From Phellopilus nigrolimitatus (taxonomy: Eukaryota > Basidiomycota > Agaricomycetes > Hymenochaetales > Hymenochaetaceae): 27,641 nt of DNA. Under the pieces are notes generated by a model that saw nothing but the letters and a program-made list of their open reading frames with translations, searched no databases and had not been told where the DNA came from. The DNA lies in assembly GCA_021029095.1 (NCBI GenBank), contig JAJOHG010000342.1:1-27641 (forward strand), read 5' to 3'. This document shows, one piece after another, positions 11,891 through 21,643 of this stretch (within the stretch, counting starts at the first letter, position 1; each line of letters opens with the position of its first letter). Made by a program: the position numbers and the translations under genes.

Positions 11891-12128
11891 AAGCGATACA
11901 CGGTGCATAATTTACGTGATACCCTTGTAGATTGACTTTGCGACAATTCTACTCAGTCCGCTCGGGATGGTGTCGTCGACACATATAACTTGTTATTACA
12001 TACTCTTATAGTGAGTAGTGTAGCTGTATAACATATAATAATATAATTATTGGCTACTTGTGAGACGGGTAGTGTATACCTCGCCCTTGAGGAACATTGA
12101 AGATGTCAGGTGACAATGACAGCTTTTA
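11891..12128. other. 3' flank of the transporter gene
   Basis: AT-rich sequence between the transporter stop and the inverted-repeat element, including a run of TATAATAATATAATTATTGG around 12031-12051. It probably holds the polyadenylation region. No gene seen. Confidence 0.4.
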
Positions 12129-12159
12129 AGGTAGAGTCGGCTCAAAACCCACCACTATC
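12129..12159 (+). repeat. Left terminal inverted repeat of the MITE-like element
   Basis: Begins AGGTAGAGTCGGCTCAAAAC and ends CACTATC, directly followed by CACGTGAT, which makes a 10-bp palindrome ATCACGTGAT at 12157-12166. Its reverse complement is found at 12606-12636 with two mismatches. Confidence 0.85.
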
Positions 12160-12605
12160 ACGTGATGGGAAATGTCACTTTTTGGTCTGATATGTCGAGA
12201 AAAGTGTCACAATGGCGATAGACTCGAGCACCAGGTCGTTTAAAAAAAATCTATTCGGAACAAACTATGTACTGCAGCTGTGAGAATAGGATGACCCGTT
12301 TATTTTTTCTATTTTTGAGCTGGCGATGTAGCGTAATGATGAAAAGTGTTCAAACGGACATGAATTCTTGAAATTCGATAAGGAAGGAACCAGTCATGTC
12401 GACGCGTCGACGGAAAACACGTCGTTTCCTGGAATTTAATCACACTGTTCCCACTTATTTATCTATGCCAAAACGAAAGACAGACACTCTAGCTAGGCTG
12501 GGAACCTTGGGAGAGCAAAACACAAAGATTGTATGATAATAATTAATGTCATACAAGCTGTTGAGTCGAATACAGAGCATCATCACATGATCGTCACAAT
12601 GTGAC

Positions 12606-12636
12606 GATAGTAGTGGGTTTTGAACCGACTCTACCT
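12606..12636 (-). repeat. Right terminal inverted repeat of the MITE-like element
   Basis: Reads GATAGTAGTGGG inward-to-outward and ends CGACTCTACCT before the flanking TA. The bases just inside form the hairpin arm pair CGTCACA/TGTGACG (12592-12606). Confidence 0.85.
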
Positions 12637-13073
12637 TACCTCGCCGCAGAATCAGAGATAAGATAAAGTAATAAATTTGAAATGTTGAAACTCGAGATTA
12701 ACAAATTCTCATGACTTCCAGCAAGCAGATTAAGCAGCATACTTACGTATGTAATCACGACTCGGCCATGCGTAGCAGAAGCCGTAGTATATGAGAAAAG
12801 AAAATCTGTATGCAATCTGTACTGGACCGCCAGCCCCTAATACGCAGCTGCAAACGACGCACAAGTAGAATACCGTCTGTAAGATAGCCAAATCACATTG
12901 AAGCTAATCTCAAAAGGCGAAGACTACCAATAACTTTCTCGATTATAGCAGTGGTAGAAACACAGAGATTCAAAATTTAGGTTTAGTCTGTATGCGTCTT
13001 GGATGATAATGGAACATAGCCAAAGATGTCTACTTGCAGACGCCGAAAAAAAGCGAACGCCACGCTTCAAGAT
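12637..13073. other. Spacer downstream of FAD synthase
   Basis: About 437 AT-rich bases between the mobile element and the leftward FAD synthase stop, presumably its 3' UTR. I saw no coding sequence, structured RNA or repeat in it. Confidence 0.4.
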
Positions 13074-14494
13074 TTAACCCTTCGCTTCCTCCGCAACTTT
13101 TATCTTGTCTACATGAACTGAAGTCCCGCGGCCTGCTCTCTCAAGATTTCCATCCACCAGCTCATAGGCTGGTCGGTACCGTTTGTCCGATGAAGACTGA
13201 CCATCAAAGCTGGACGTCTCCGACTGCGAGAGAGGCGAGGTCTGCTCCGAGTCCAGTGGGAAATTTACAGTATCAGATTTCGGTATGGGGATTAATCTGG
13301 ATTCCAACGAATTGGGTGTTTTTTCTGCAAGCGTAGGCAAGGAAGGACCACAGTTTGGACGAATCAGCAGGGCAGGGTTCGGGTATGTATTGTAGGTTGA
13401 GCCAAGTGATGTGTAACTTGACAGTATTGTCAGACATAGATTCAAAGGCTCAAACGCTTTGCTCACCCTTGATCATACAGACAACAATAGGGAACCCTCA
13501 AGTCTCGCAAGAATGTCCACACATTGGCATAGGACCAATTGATTATGGGGTGAACCCGCTCAAAACGAGGCCAATCTGGATCTGTCATATTGCGATAGGA
13601 CAGAGTTGCTGTCGGCGGCAAACAAATGCCCGCTTTAGCGCTGAAGAGGACAATTAAGGACGGCTCTCTTACCTCCGTGAGGATCACCTCGTCTCGTCCC
13701 AACAAGGATTGCTTCGATGTGAGGAAATTCCGATTTGTATACCTCCAAGGCTCTTCTCATACCCTCTCCTCCTCTCGCTTTGCCGACCGGATACGGCTTT
13801 TGGCTGTCCGACTCGCCGTTCGATCGAACAAGAAATGGCGAGGTTGGACGAGTGACGCTTTCGATAGGCAAGGTAGGCGCAGATGTAGATTCCGGAGGAG
13901 GGGGAGAGCAGTGATAAAGGTCGAGATTATAGGCGCTGACCGATTCCGCAATGAAGTCCTCAAGCTCTTCAAAGGGGGAAGGGAGTGGTATATACAATGT
14001 TGGGATACGGAAATTTGACAGAGACGGATTTCGGCGCCCTAGCGCAGCAAGAAAGAGATGGAGGAGCACAGTACCTAACACAAAGAAATCAGTAAAGTAG
14101 GAGCAAGTAGACTAACCGAGCAATTGTCTTGCTCACAGTCCTTTCCGCCGTTGAAACTGATAGATACATGCTCCTGTCTTCTCTGGCTTAAACATTGTGT
14201 ACGAGCCGAAGCAGAGCAAGGCACCCACCCATGTGTGTCCAGAGCCTCGTCTATGACGTGTAATGCCTCCTTGACGAGGCTTGCTATAGGCGTACTCGAG
14301 TCTGCGATGGCCTGCACATCGTCCACAACGCCTTTGGGATCAAAGACTTGCAGCTTGCTCGTATGCGCCATGGTCTTGAACGGTCGGCAAGAAGCGGTGG
14401 AAGGCGGGCGTAAGGACGAGAGCGAGTACGTACGCGTGGCTGTTACGAGTGGGTGCACTAGAGACCTTCCGAGTTTGCGGACCGTGATGAGCAT
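13074..14494 (-). CDS. FAD synthase (FMN adenylyltransferase), PAPS-reductase-like fold
   Basis: Transfers AMP from ATP to FMN to make FAD. Exons: 14229-14494, 14137-14180, 13673-14074, 13467-13608, 13074-13416; 398 aa from the 14494 ATG or 357 aa from an in-frame ATG at 14371. Seen: the PP-loop SFNGGKDC followed by [11 protein letters not shown], then [66 protein letters not shown] and NPAL, the Fad1/FLAD1-C signature in order. The region between PP-loop and GTRRGDP is longer than in yeast and Pro/Ser-rich. The first 41 residues of the long form ([16 protein letters not shown] onward) hold five Arg and two Lys and no acidic residue, like a mitochondrial presequence. The inner ATG has a near-ideal context (ACCATGG), the outer one a weaker one (GGCATGC). 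Both forms may be made. Confidence 0.93.
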
Positions 14495-14787
14495 GCCGAC
14501 TTGAACGGGCGGTCCATCTTTCCAAACTTCTCTATATTTCGACACAATTTGTCCACGACGGTGGGAGTCTCTGCCGTTTTCGACGTTGTGCATAATCGTC
14601 CTCTCCGCATCGGCTCCGTGAACGCTATTAAACATATGTATGTACAGCTATCAATGGCCAATTCCAAAGTGTAAACCCACTCGACTATATTATATATCCT
14701 TAAATAAGACAATAGTTCAGAGAGCGTCACGACCAAATATAAACCCGTGCACGGATTACGTACCAGCTCTTTTTGTCGTCGACCACC
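14495..14787. other. Divergent promoter between FAD synthase and the ArfGAP gene
   Basis: 293 bases between opposed starts. An alternating AT tract (TATATTATATATCC) at 14687-14700 lies about 90 bases before the ArfGAP ATG and could serve as a TATA-type element. A longer in-frame extension of FAD synthase up to an ATG near 14635 is open but looks non-coding. Confidence 0.4.
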
Positions 14788-16455
14788 ATGTCTGGTGTTA
14801 GCAAGATTGTCGCAGAGAGGAATCAGCGGATCTTACTTGAGCTGGTCTCCCAGCCAGGAAACGGTAAGCTGCGCCGTCCTGCGCCCGAGCCCAACTTACC
14901 GTCTCTCCTTCAATTGGCTGTGAACCGTGTCAGACGTCTGCGCGGACTGCAAGGGCAAAGCCCCTCGATGGGCGTCGCATAACTTGGGCATTTTCATTTG
15001 GTGTGTAATTTCGTACTTCCTTATCATTGTTTGACTCCGTTGACCGGATCGCACACAGTGTACGATGTGCAAGTATCCATCGTAAGATCGGTACCCATGT
15101 GACCAAAGTGTACGCTTAGCCTATATACGCGCGCTGGAGTTGATTTGACAGTTATTATCAGAAAGAGCCTGACATTAGACTCGTGGAGCAAGGAGCAAGT
15201 TGAGGTATATGTTATTCAACTCATTGCCATACATTGCTGATTTGAAATTATAGAACATGGGGGCCATCGGGAACATTAAAGCAAACGAGTACTGGCATCC
15301 GGATCGTGTTCGTCACCCGCCGCCTACCAATATGGAGGAGTCGGAGCGCGACAGTGAATTGGAGAAATACATTCGTTGTGCGTCCACCACTTTAGATTTG
15401 CATAAATAACGCATTTCTGAATGATAGCTCAAGCGAAATATGAATACAAGCGGTATAGACCTCCGTCGGCGCGAGCTGCAGAGCAACTTGGCGAGTCGAG
15501 GTCTTTATCTTCTTTACCGCCACGTTCGCGGACCGCCCCAATACGGTCGGGAACATCCCCCATCCCTGGTCCTTCACGACCTGCTCAACCGCCAATTCCA
15601 ACTCCTTCGACTTCACAACCGTACTCACCCGCGATTACTCGATCTGGGAGTGCCGGACTTACTACATCGTTGACGGACAGGCAGGTACAGCCTCAGATAA
15701 CGTCGTTCTCGCAGAGCATGAAAGCATCGAGCATGAATCCCCCGGTTCCAGCAGCGCCTCCAAACCAACAAGCATCGCTGACGAGCCCGACTTTTAATGA
15801 TCTCATTGCAATACAAAGTTCCACGACGAATTCATCGTTACCCCTGCAATACCAAGCGGCACCTACGCTTTCGCTGCAAACTCAGCCGATGTCTTTTGCA
15901 GCACCACCACCGGCCTCCTCCCCATCATTCAGTTCGCCCAGTGGATCTGCAAGTCCTTACGCAGCGTTGTCTGTGACACCAAGCATCACAGGCGCCTCCT
16001 TTCCCTCTTCTTTCAACCACACTTCCGATCTACGAAGCGCCAGTCTTCCCGTTTGGAGCCAAACTTCTACAAATATGCTGCCGACAAGTACCTTCCAACA
16101 GCCGATGCAAACAGGAATGGCTCCAAATCCATTCACTCAGCAATATACTGGGATGTCGCCAAACATACCGGGACAGCCGCAGTCTCTCATATCTAACACA
16201 TTCGCTGCGCAGCCCTTGCAGCCGGATTCGATGGCAGAGTCGCCGAACTCATCGTTTCGCCAGAATGCAATGCGATTTGGGACGCAGCCTGGTGCATATC
16301 AGACACAACAGCAGCCTGCACAAGCAACGCATACAAATGAGGGATTCAATGCGAGTTCACCCTATGCGCAACAAGCTCAACAGGCGCAACAGCTATTTCA
16401 GAACATGGCAGGAGGGAACAATCCGTTCGGTTCGCAATGGCACGGGTCACAGTAG
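14788..16455 (+). CDS. ArfGAP-domain protein (SMAP/Age2-like GTPase-activating protein for Arf)
   Basis: Stimulates GTP hydrolysis by Arf GTPases in vesicle traffic. 462 aa from six exons: 14788-14863, 14934-15000, 15059-15109, 15162-15204, 15254-15377, 15428-16455. Seen: the ArfGAP zinc finger C28-x2-C31-x16-C48-x2-C51 followed by x4-R56, the arginine finger, in CASIHRKIG. Then THVTKVKSLTLDSWSKEQVE and NMGAIGNIKANEYWHP, the typical end of the first part of the domain, and a basic KYEYKRYRP segment. From about residue 140 on the protein is low complexity, rich in Ser, Pro, Gln and Ala. It ends with NPF tripeptides (NPFTQQ and NPFGSQW), which are known ligands of EH domains and point to endocytic or Golgi coat work. 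The single-finger order fits Age2/SMAP better than Gcs1. Confidence 0.93.
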
Positions 16456-16709
16456 TTAGTCCATGGCTTGCATTTATCCGGGAGCTATGCACATGAAATA
16501 TTGGGGGGCCATTGTAAATGATGTTTTCGAAATAAAATAAAATATGTCAAAAATATAAAATAAATACGCACAAAGCCGGGCGCGAATGGCAGCCGAAGCG
16601 AAGTGCGCGGATGGCTTGGCGTCGCGATTCGCGTCATTCCGCGAGTGGCAATTCTATACACAATCAATTGCTCGTCAGCATCTGTCCTCTGTCTCTTCCA
16701 ACCACTACC
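16456..16709. other. Spacer between the ArfGAP and UDP-glucose dehydrogenase genes
   Basis: 254 bases between two rightward genes. An AATAAAATAAAAT cluster near 16531-16545 is a likely polyadenylation region of the ArfGAP gene. A pyrimidine-rich stretch (16682-16700) precedes the next ATG. Confidence 0.45.
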
Positions 16710-18623
16710 ATGGACATCGTCAATCAACGTTTCAAAAACCAGAAACTATCTATCTCGCCCATCAAGGTCAGAAAGATATGCTGCAGTACGTCCTCATCCA
16801 TGCATTTAATCTGCGTTAATCATCATCCACAACCCTGACGCGTTTAATGTATGCAGTCGGTGCTGGTTACGTCGGTAAGTTTCACGATCCGAGAAAACAT
16901 CACTGGGTATGAAAACAGCGCGTTGACGTGACCTGCGGTGAAGGCGGACCAACCTGTGCAGTCATCGCGCTCAGATGCCCGCATATTCAGGTCACCATCG
17001 TCGACCTCAACCAGGCGCGTGTCGATGCCTGGAACAGCGCAGACTTTGACTTGCCTATCTATGAGCCCGGCCTCGAAGACGTCGTTCGCCAGTCGCGCGA
17101 CCGAAACCTGTTCTTCTCGACGGATGTGGACAAGGGTATCCAAGAAGCCGATCTTATTTTCGTCAGTGTGAACACGCCGACGAAAAAGAGTGGCGTGGGC
17201 GCTGGGTTCGCCGCCGACCTTAAGTACGTCTATGGTCTTATTTTAACTAATGCCCTCCTTGATTCTTATACTTGTTATAAGCTATGTCGAACTGGCCACC
17301 CGCCGCATTGCTGCTGTTGCCTCTTCATCCAAAATCGTAGTGGAGAAATCAACAGTGCCATGTCGTACCGCCGAGTCAATGCGTACAATCCTTGAGGCCA
17401 ATTCAAAGCCCGGCTGCCGGTTCGATATCCTCTCAAATCCCGAATTCTTGGCAGAGGGCACTGCGATCAGCGATTTATTCGTTCCCGATCGCGTCCTCAT
17501 CGGATCCCTACAGACGCCAGAAGGAATTTCAGCGTGCGAGTCGTTGTCCGAGGTTTACGCGAATTGGGTGCCGTAAGTGGAGTCTTACACATCCCATTTA
17601 TTATTATTATTCGTTTAATCGTCGATTGTCTCGTCCAGTAAGGATCGCATCCTCAACGTCGGTCTTTGGTCGTCTGAGCTTTCTAAGCTCGCTGCGAACG
17701 CAATGCTTGCGCAGCGCATCTCTTCAATTAACGCGCTTTCCGCCATCTGCGAGGCAACGGGTGCAAACATCGACGAGGTTGCGTACGCCGTTGGCCGTGA
17801 CTCGCGCATCGGCCCGAAGTTCCTCAAGGCGTCCGTCGGTTTCGGTGGATCATGCTTCCAGAAAGATATCCTAAACCTTGTCTACCTGAGCGAGACCCTG
17901 CACTTGCCGGAAGTGGCAATGTATTGGCGCCAAGTCGTTGAAATGAATGAGTACCAGAAGCGCAGATTCTCAACGACAGTCGTTGATACTCTTTTCAAAA
18001 CTATTACCGGGAAGGTGAGCTCATCCTTGCACACTCTCTTATATCAACGAGCGGTACATTAACACTTTGATGATCAAACCAGCACATTGCCGTTCTCGGA
18101 TTCGCATTCAAGGCTGATACAGGTGACACCCGCGAGTCAGCTGCAGTCACTCTCATCCGAGACTTCCAGTCGGAACGCGCATTTGTAAACATCTACGACC
18201 CCAAAGTCGACCATGCGCAAATCTGGCTCGACCTTCAGGAGGCCTCTCCTCAGCTGCCTCTGCCTCAAAGTTCGTCATCAATCTCTTTTTGCAATGCCTA
18301 GTGAAAAATCATAGCTCACTGTTGCATCCACGTAACAGTCCAAAAGCAGGTCACAATCTGTCCCTCCGCCATGGACGCATGCAAGAACGCTGAGGCAGTC
18401 GTGATTGCGACCGAATGGAAAGAGTTCCGAGACATCGATTGGGAGTCGATCTATGCGGGCATGGCCAAGCCTGCCTTCATCTTCGATGGCCGCCTTTTGC
18501 TCGACATAGAGAAACTGAGGAAGATCGGCTTCAAGGTGATTTGTTTCGTGCTCTAATTTTGTCCATATTGACTTAGGTGATGATTTCCAGGTCATCACTA
18601 TTGGTCGTGGGGAACGCCTTTAG
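16710..18623 (+). CDS. UDP-glucose 6-dehydrogenase
   Basis: NAD-dependent four-electron oxidation of UDP-glucose to UDP-glucuronate in the cytosol, the entry to UDP-xylose and glucuronate-containing cell-surface glycans. 485 aa, the usual eukaryotic length, from eight exons: 16710-16785, 16857-16874, 16944-17223, 17282-17572, 17639-18014, 18083-18269, 18339-18535, 18591-18623. Seen: the Rossmann motif CCIGAGYVGGPT, split across the first three exons so that the second exon is only 18 nt; [28 protein letters not shown]; the catalytic cysteine C294 in [23 protein letters not shown]; and [13 protein letters not shown] near the end. The start MDIVNQRF lies in a good context (ACCATGG). The gene converges with LCB2. 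Confidence 0.96.
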
Positions 18624-18943
18624 ATACCTAGACACCCTCAAATGAAATAACCCTTACAGAGTTTTTGGGCCAATAGCGATTATGAGAACTTACGGACTCA
18701 TTTTTTAATAGTCATCATATCAATGATGTATCATAGCTTTGGGATTCGCCACTACAATGTGATACTTGTGTTTGTAATAATTCGAAATTTGAACGAGTTT
18801 CCCTGCTGATTTTCTGGATGATATAAGAATTCTGATGCAAAATAGCGAATAAAGGCGCCTATCATTAATCATTTGGCCACTAAGATCCCTTCTAATGACT
18901 ATTAAGAAAGACATCATGAAAGTTCATAATGTTATGGATGAAC
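18624..18943. other. Convergent 3' spacer between UDP-glucose dehydrogenase and LCB2
   Basis: 320 AT-rich bases between two stop codons facing each other, presumably both 3' UTRs. No open frame of note and no obvious hairpin was seen. Confidence 0.4.
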
Positions 18944-21184
18944 TCAGACGGTCTCCACAAGCTCGACAGCACGTTCTATAACCTCAGCCACGGTCCACCG
19001 CTCCCCATTCCTGTTCTTCAGATCCATTATGTCGCCGATCTCATCACATGCTCTTAACAGCACATCGACGTCCTCTTTCGTGTGCGATGCGCTCAAGCAG
19101 AAGCGGACGCGCGAGGTGACAAGCGGCGTCGCAGGGTACGCGACAACGACGACGACGATCGGCGTCTTGCGCTCGAGCATCATACGCGAGAAGACGCACA
19201 TTTTCCCAGGATTAAAGAGTAAGAGAGGCACGATGGGCGAATCGACGTGTCCGTACGTAATGAAGCCCAGCTTGTTCAAGCCACGCGATAGATATCGTGC
19301 ATTGAATGCAAGACGGCGCAAACGCAAGCGGCCTTCTGAGCCATCCAGCAAGTGAGGAGGAAGATTCAACCAAGAAGGGAGGCAAGTGGCGGGAGCGGGC
19401 CCCGGATGAACATAAGTGCTCAAGTCTGTGGTTGAAGGAGGAATGGGAGCTGACACGCCCATGATGCTCGCCATGCTGGCTAGGATTTGCGTCAAAACAG
19501 GAGGGGCTATTGCCTCTGCATATGGTCCCATATGTCCTCGGACACGCAATCTGTCGATAAGAGGTTTGCTACCCGAGATGTAGCCGCCGGATGCACCGAA
19601 GGATTTGGTGAAAGTCCCCATGAGGATATCAATATCGCGTGGATTCAGGCCGAAATAGTCAGTGACACCTCTGCCGTGCGACCCAAGAGCGCCGATAGAA
19701 TGCGCCTCGTCAACAAACAGATAAAACTGAACAAACGATAATCAATTCATCGGCGACAGACAGAAGTGAACGACATTTACCTTGTATCGTTTCTTCAGCT
19801 CCATGATCGCCGGTAAGTTGACGAGCGTACCCTCCATACTGTACAGGCCTTCGACAATGAGTAAAATCTTCTTCCATGGCCGGTGCGTTTTCGCCTGACC
19901 CTGGCTGATCACTTCACGCAAGAGTGACTCTAGTGATTCCATACTGTTATGCTTGAACATGCGAACACTGGCCCCGCTAAGTCTGACACCAAATCGAATA
20001 GATGCATGATTCAATTCGTCCGAGATAATGAGACAGCCTTTGTTGACCAGTGCAGGAATCACCGTCGAGTTCGTTGCAAATCCCATAGAGCAGATTAGCG
20101 CATCCTCTTTACCAAGGAAGTTCGCAACAAGCTGTTCAGTCTGCTGATGTAAATCGAGACTTCCGCCCTCAAGGCGCGAGCCGCACGCGCTGATACCATA
20201 ACGTCGTATACCTTCCTCAACGGCATCCGCACAACCTCCACGGGCCTGAGCGAAACCGAGATAATTGTACGAGGACATGTTAAGTGCACGTGTACGAGAG
20301 CCGGTAAGGTGGAATGTATTATTGTGATCTCCGCTGTCCCGGTCCAAAAGATTAATGGTGCGGCCTGGGACGCCTGTGACTGGGCGAGAAAAACAATCAT
20401 CGATACGTTTCTTAAGCCTGCGAGTGTAGAAAGAGTCGAAATCTGAATTCAATGGAGCATAACCCTATATCAAAACGAAGTCAGCCTATGATTATCAATA
20501 ATTGAGACTATGGCACACATTCTTTTCCTTCAGATGTTTGTAGGAAGCCGGCCTGCAGCGTTTTCCAAAGAAGTCACGAAGATGACCAAGACAGATGAGG
20601 AGAAGGTAGCTGATATATGTAGTCAATAAGATACGATACGGGGGATCCAACTCTTCCGGATTGTAATGGTCGCCAGGCCTGGCGGAAGAGTCGTATCTAT
20701 ATGCCTCATTCGCGCAGTGACCAAACTCGGAGTGGACTGTCGTGAAAACCTGCTCTGACGTCGGCGGGACACTGGGAATTGCGAGCCCGTCGCTGTTATC
20801 GCAGAACTCGTCGAGCACGGTGTCCTCGGTGGATACGGTTACCGACGAGGAGAGTGACAGAGCAGGCGTGGAATTAGGCGTCGTGCCCCGAGACCTATTC
20901 ATCGCGTCCATATGGGAGACGGCGGAAAGGTAAGAGGCGGCTGACTTGAGAGAGACGGACGACTTTTTCTTGCGGGAAAACATCGACGGCGTTGGGGACG
21001 GAGGGTTCAACGCCATTGGCGACGGCATCTCTACAGCAGAGTTCCCCACGAAAACGAGTCTTGGACCGTCGTTGATGTCCTGGAGAGAGTCGTCAACGTC
21101 GTCAAGTGCACATGAACGACGTCGAGGATGGTGAGAAGTGCTCAATGTGCAACCGTTCGGCAAATCATATCCCCACTTTGTCAC
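18944..21184 (-). CDS. LCB2: Serine palmitoyltransferase catalytic subunit LCB2
   Basis: PLP enzyme of the ER membrane that condenses serine with palmitoyl-CoA, the first step of sphingolipid synthesis; works with LCB1. 710 aa from three exons: 20519-21184, 19781-20464, 18944-19726. Seen: a segment ILLTTYISYLLLICLGHLRD (about 183-202) that is the single membrane anchor; NMSSYNYLGFA; SACGSRLEGGS; SDELNHASIRFG; ILLIVEGLYSMEGT; DEAHSIGALG; and the PLP lysine K491 in GTFTKSFGASGGY, which sets LCB2 apart from the lysine-less LCB1. The Ser/Thr-rich region before the membrane anchor is about 180 residues, longer than in the 561-aa yeast protein. It contains SRKKKSSVSLKSA, a possible phosphorylation-prone stretch. 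No sign of damage. Confidence 0.96.
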
Positions 21185-21643
21185 CGACCACGCGTAAATC
21201 CCCGGTAACCCTTTTAGTCAAACACGCTGAGGGTACGCTATAGAAAAAGGAGCAGATATGTAAACAAACTACATGTACATGTAATTGAACACAGAGACAA
21301 AACGAATTTCGACCAAGAGAAAAAGAGACAATAAACTAATACACAACTTGATAACACTACAGTCGCATGATAGTTAACATATAAACCTAGAAGAGCGGAT
21401 CGCGTCGCATTTCTAAGTTATAGTCGTCTACCCGGCATCGCGGACGCCAGTCCTTTCCTTAGATCAAACTAAATCTGCGCCACTGTCCCTATGCATCGCC
21501 CCCGAGGTGCGACCTCAGCCATGTCATTTGCAGACAGTGACGACAAGGAGGTAGTGTATCGACACGCTGTTCTCGCAGATATGCCAGACTACTGCAATTC
21601 CATGGACGGCCCTTCACTCGATAAGTTCGGACAGGTTTCCCAG
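21185..21643. other. Spacer between the EST1/SMG7-like gene and LCB2
   Basis: 459 bases covering the LCB2 promoter and the 3' UTR of the EST1/SMG7-like gene. It contains a perfect 14-bp palindrome, TACATGTACATGTA, at 21270-21283. No coding sequence is supported. Confidence 0.4.

Larger units (their letters stand above)
12129..12636. mobile_element. MITE-like non-autonomous DNA transposon, TA target duplication
   Basis: 508-bp element bounded by 31-bp terminal inverted repeats (12129-12159 and 12606-12636) that match at 29 of 31 positions; both differences are C/T. Each outer end reads AGGTAGAGTCGG inward. A TA dinucleotide flanks it on both sides (12127-12128 and 12637-12638), as left by Tc1/mariner-type transposases. 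The interior has no meaningful reading frame, so it would depend on a transposase elsewhere. Several internal palindromes are present, including GTCGACGCGTCGAC at 12398-12411. It lies in the spacer between the transporter and FAD synthase genes and interrupts neither. Superfamily is inferred from the TA only. Confidence 0.8.

Noticed and set aside
14340..14736. Open frames antisense or out of frame to the FAD synthase first exon
   Set aside because: They overlap a strongly supported coding exon in another frame and have no homology features.
15440..15816. Extra open frames on both strands over the ArfGAP tail
   Set aside because: Low-complexity Ser/Pro/Gln coding sequence opens other frames by composition; the ArfGAP frame is fixed by the zinc finger upstream.
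21270..21283. TACATGTACATGTA palindrome as a regulatory site
   Set aside because: It is a simple alternating repeat, and a similar GTACATGTAC occurs inside an intron at about 870-880, so it is not specific to promoters.
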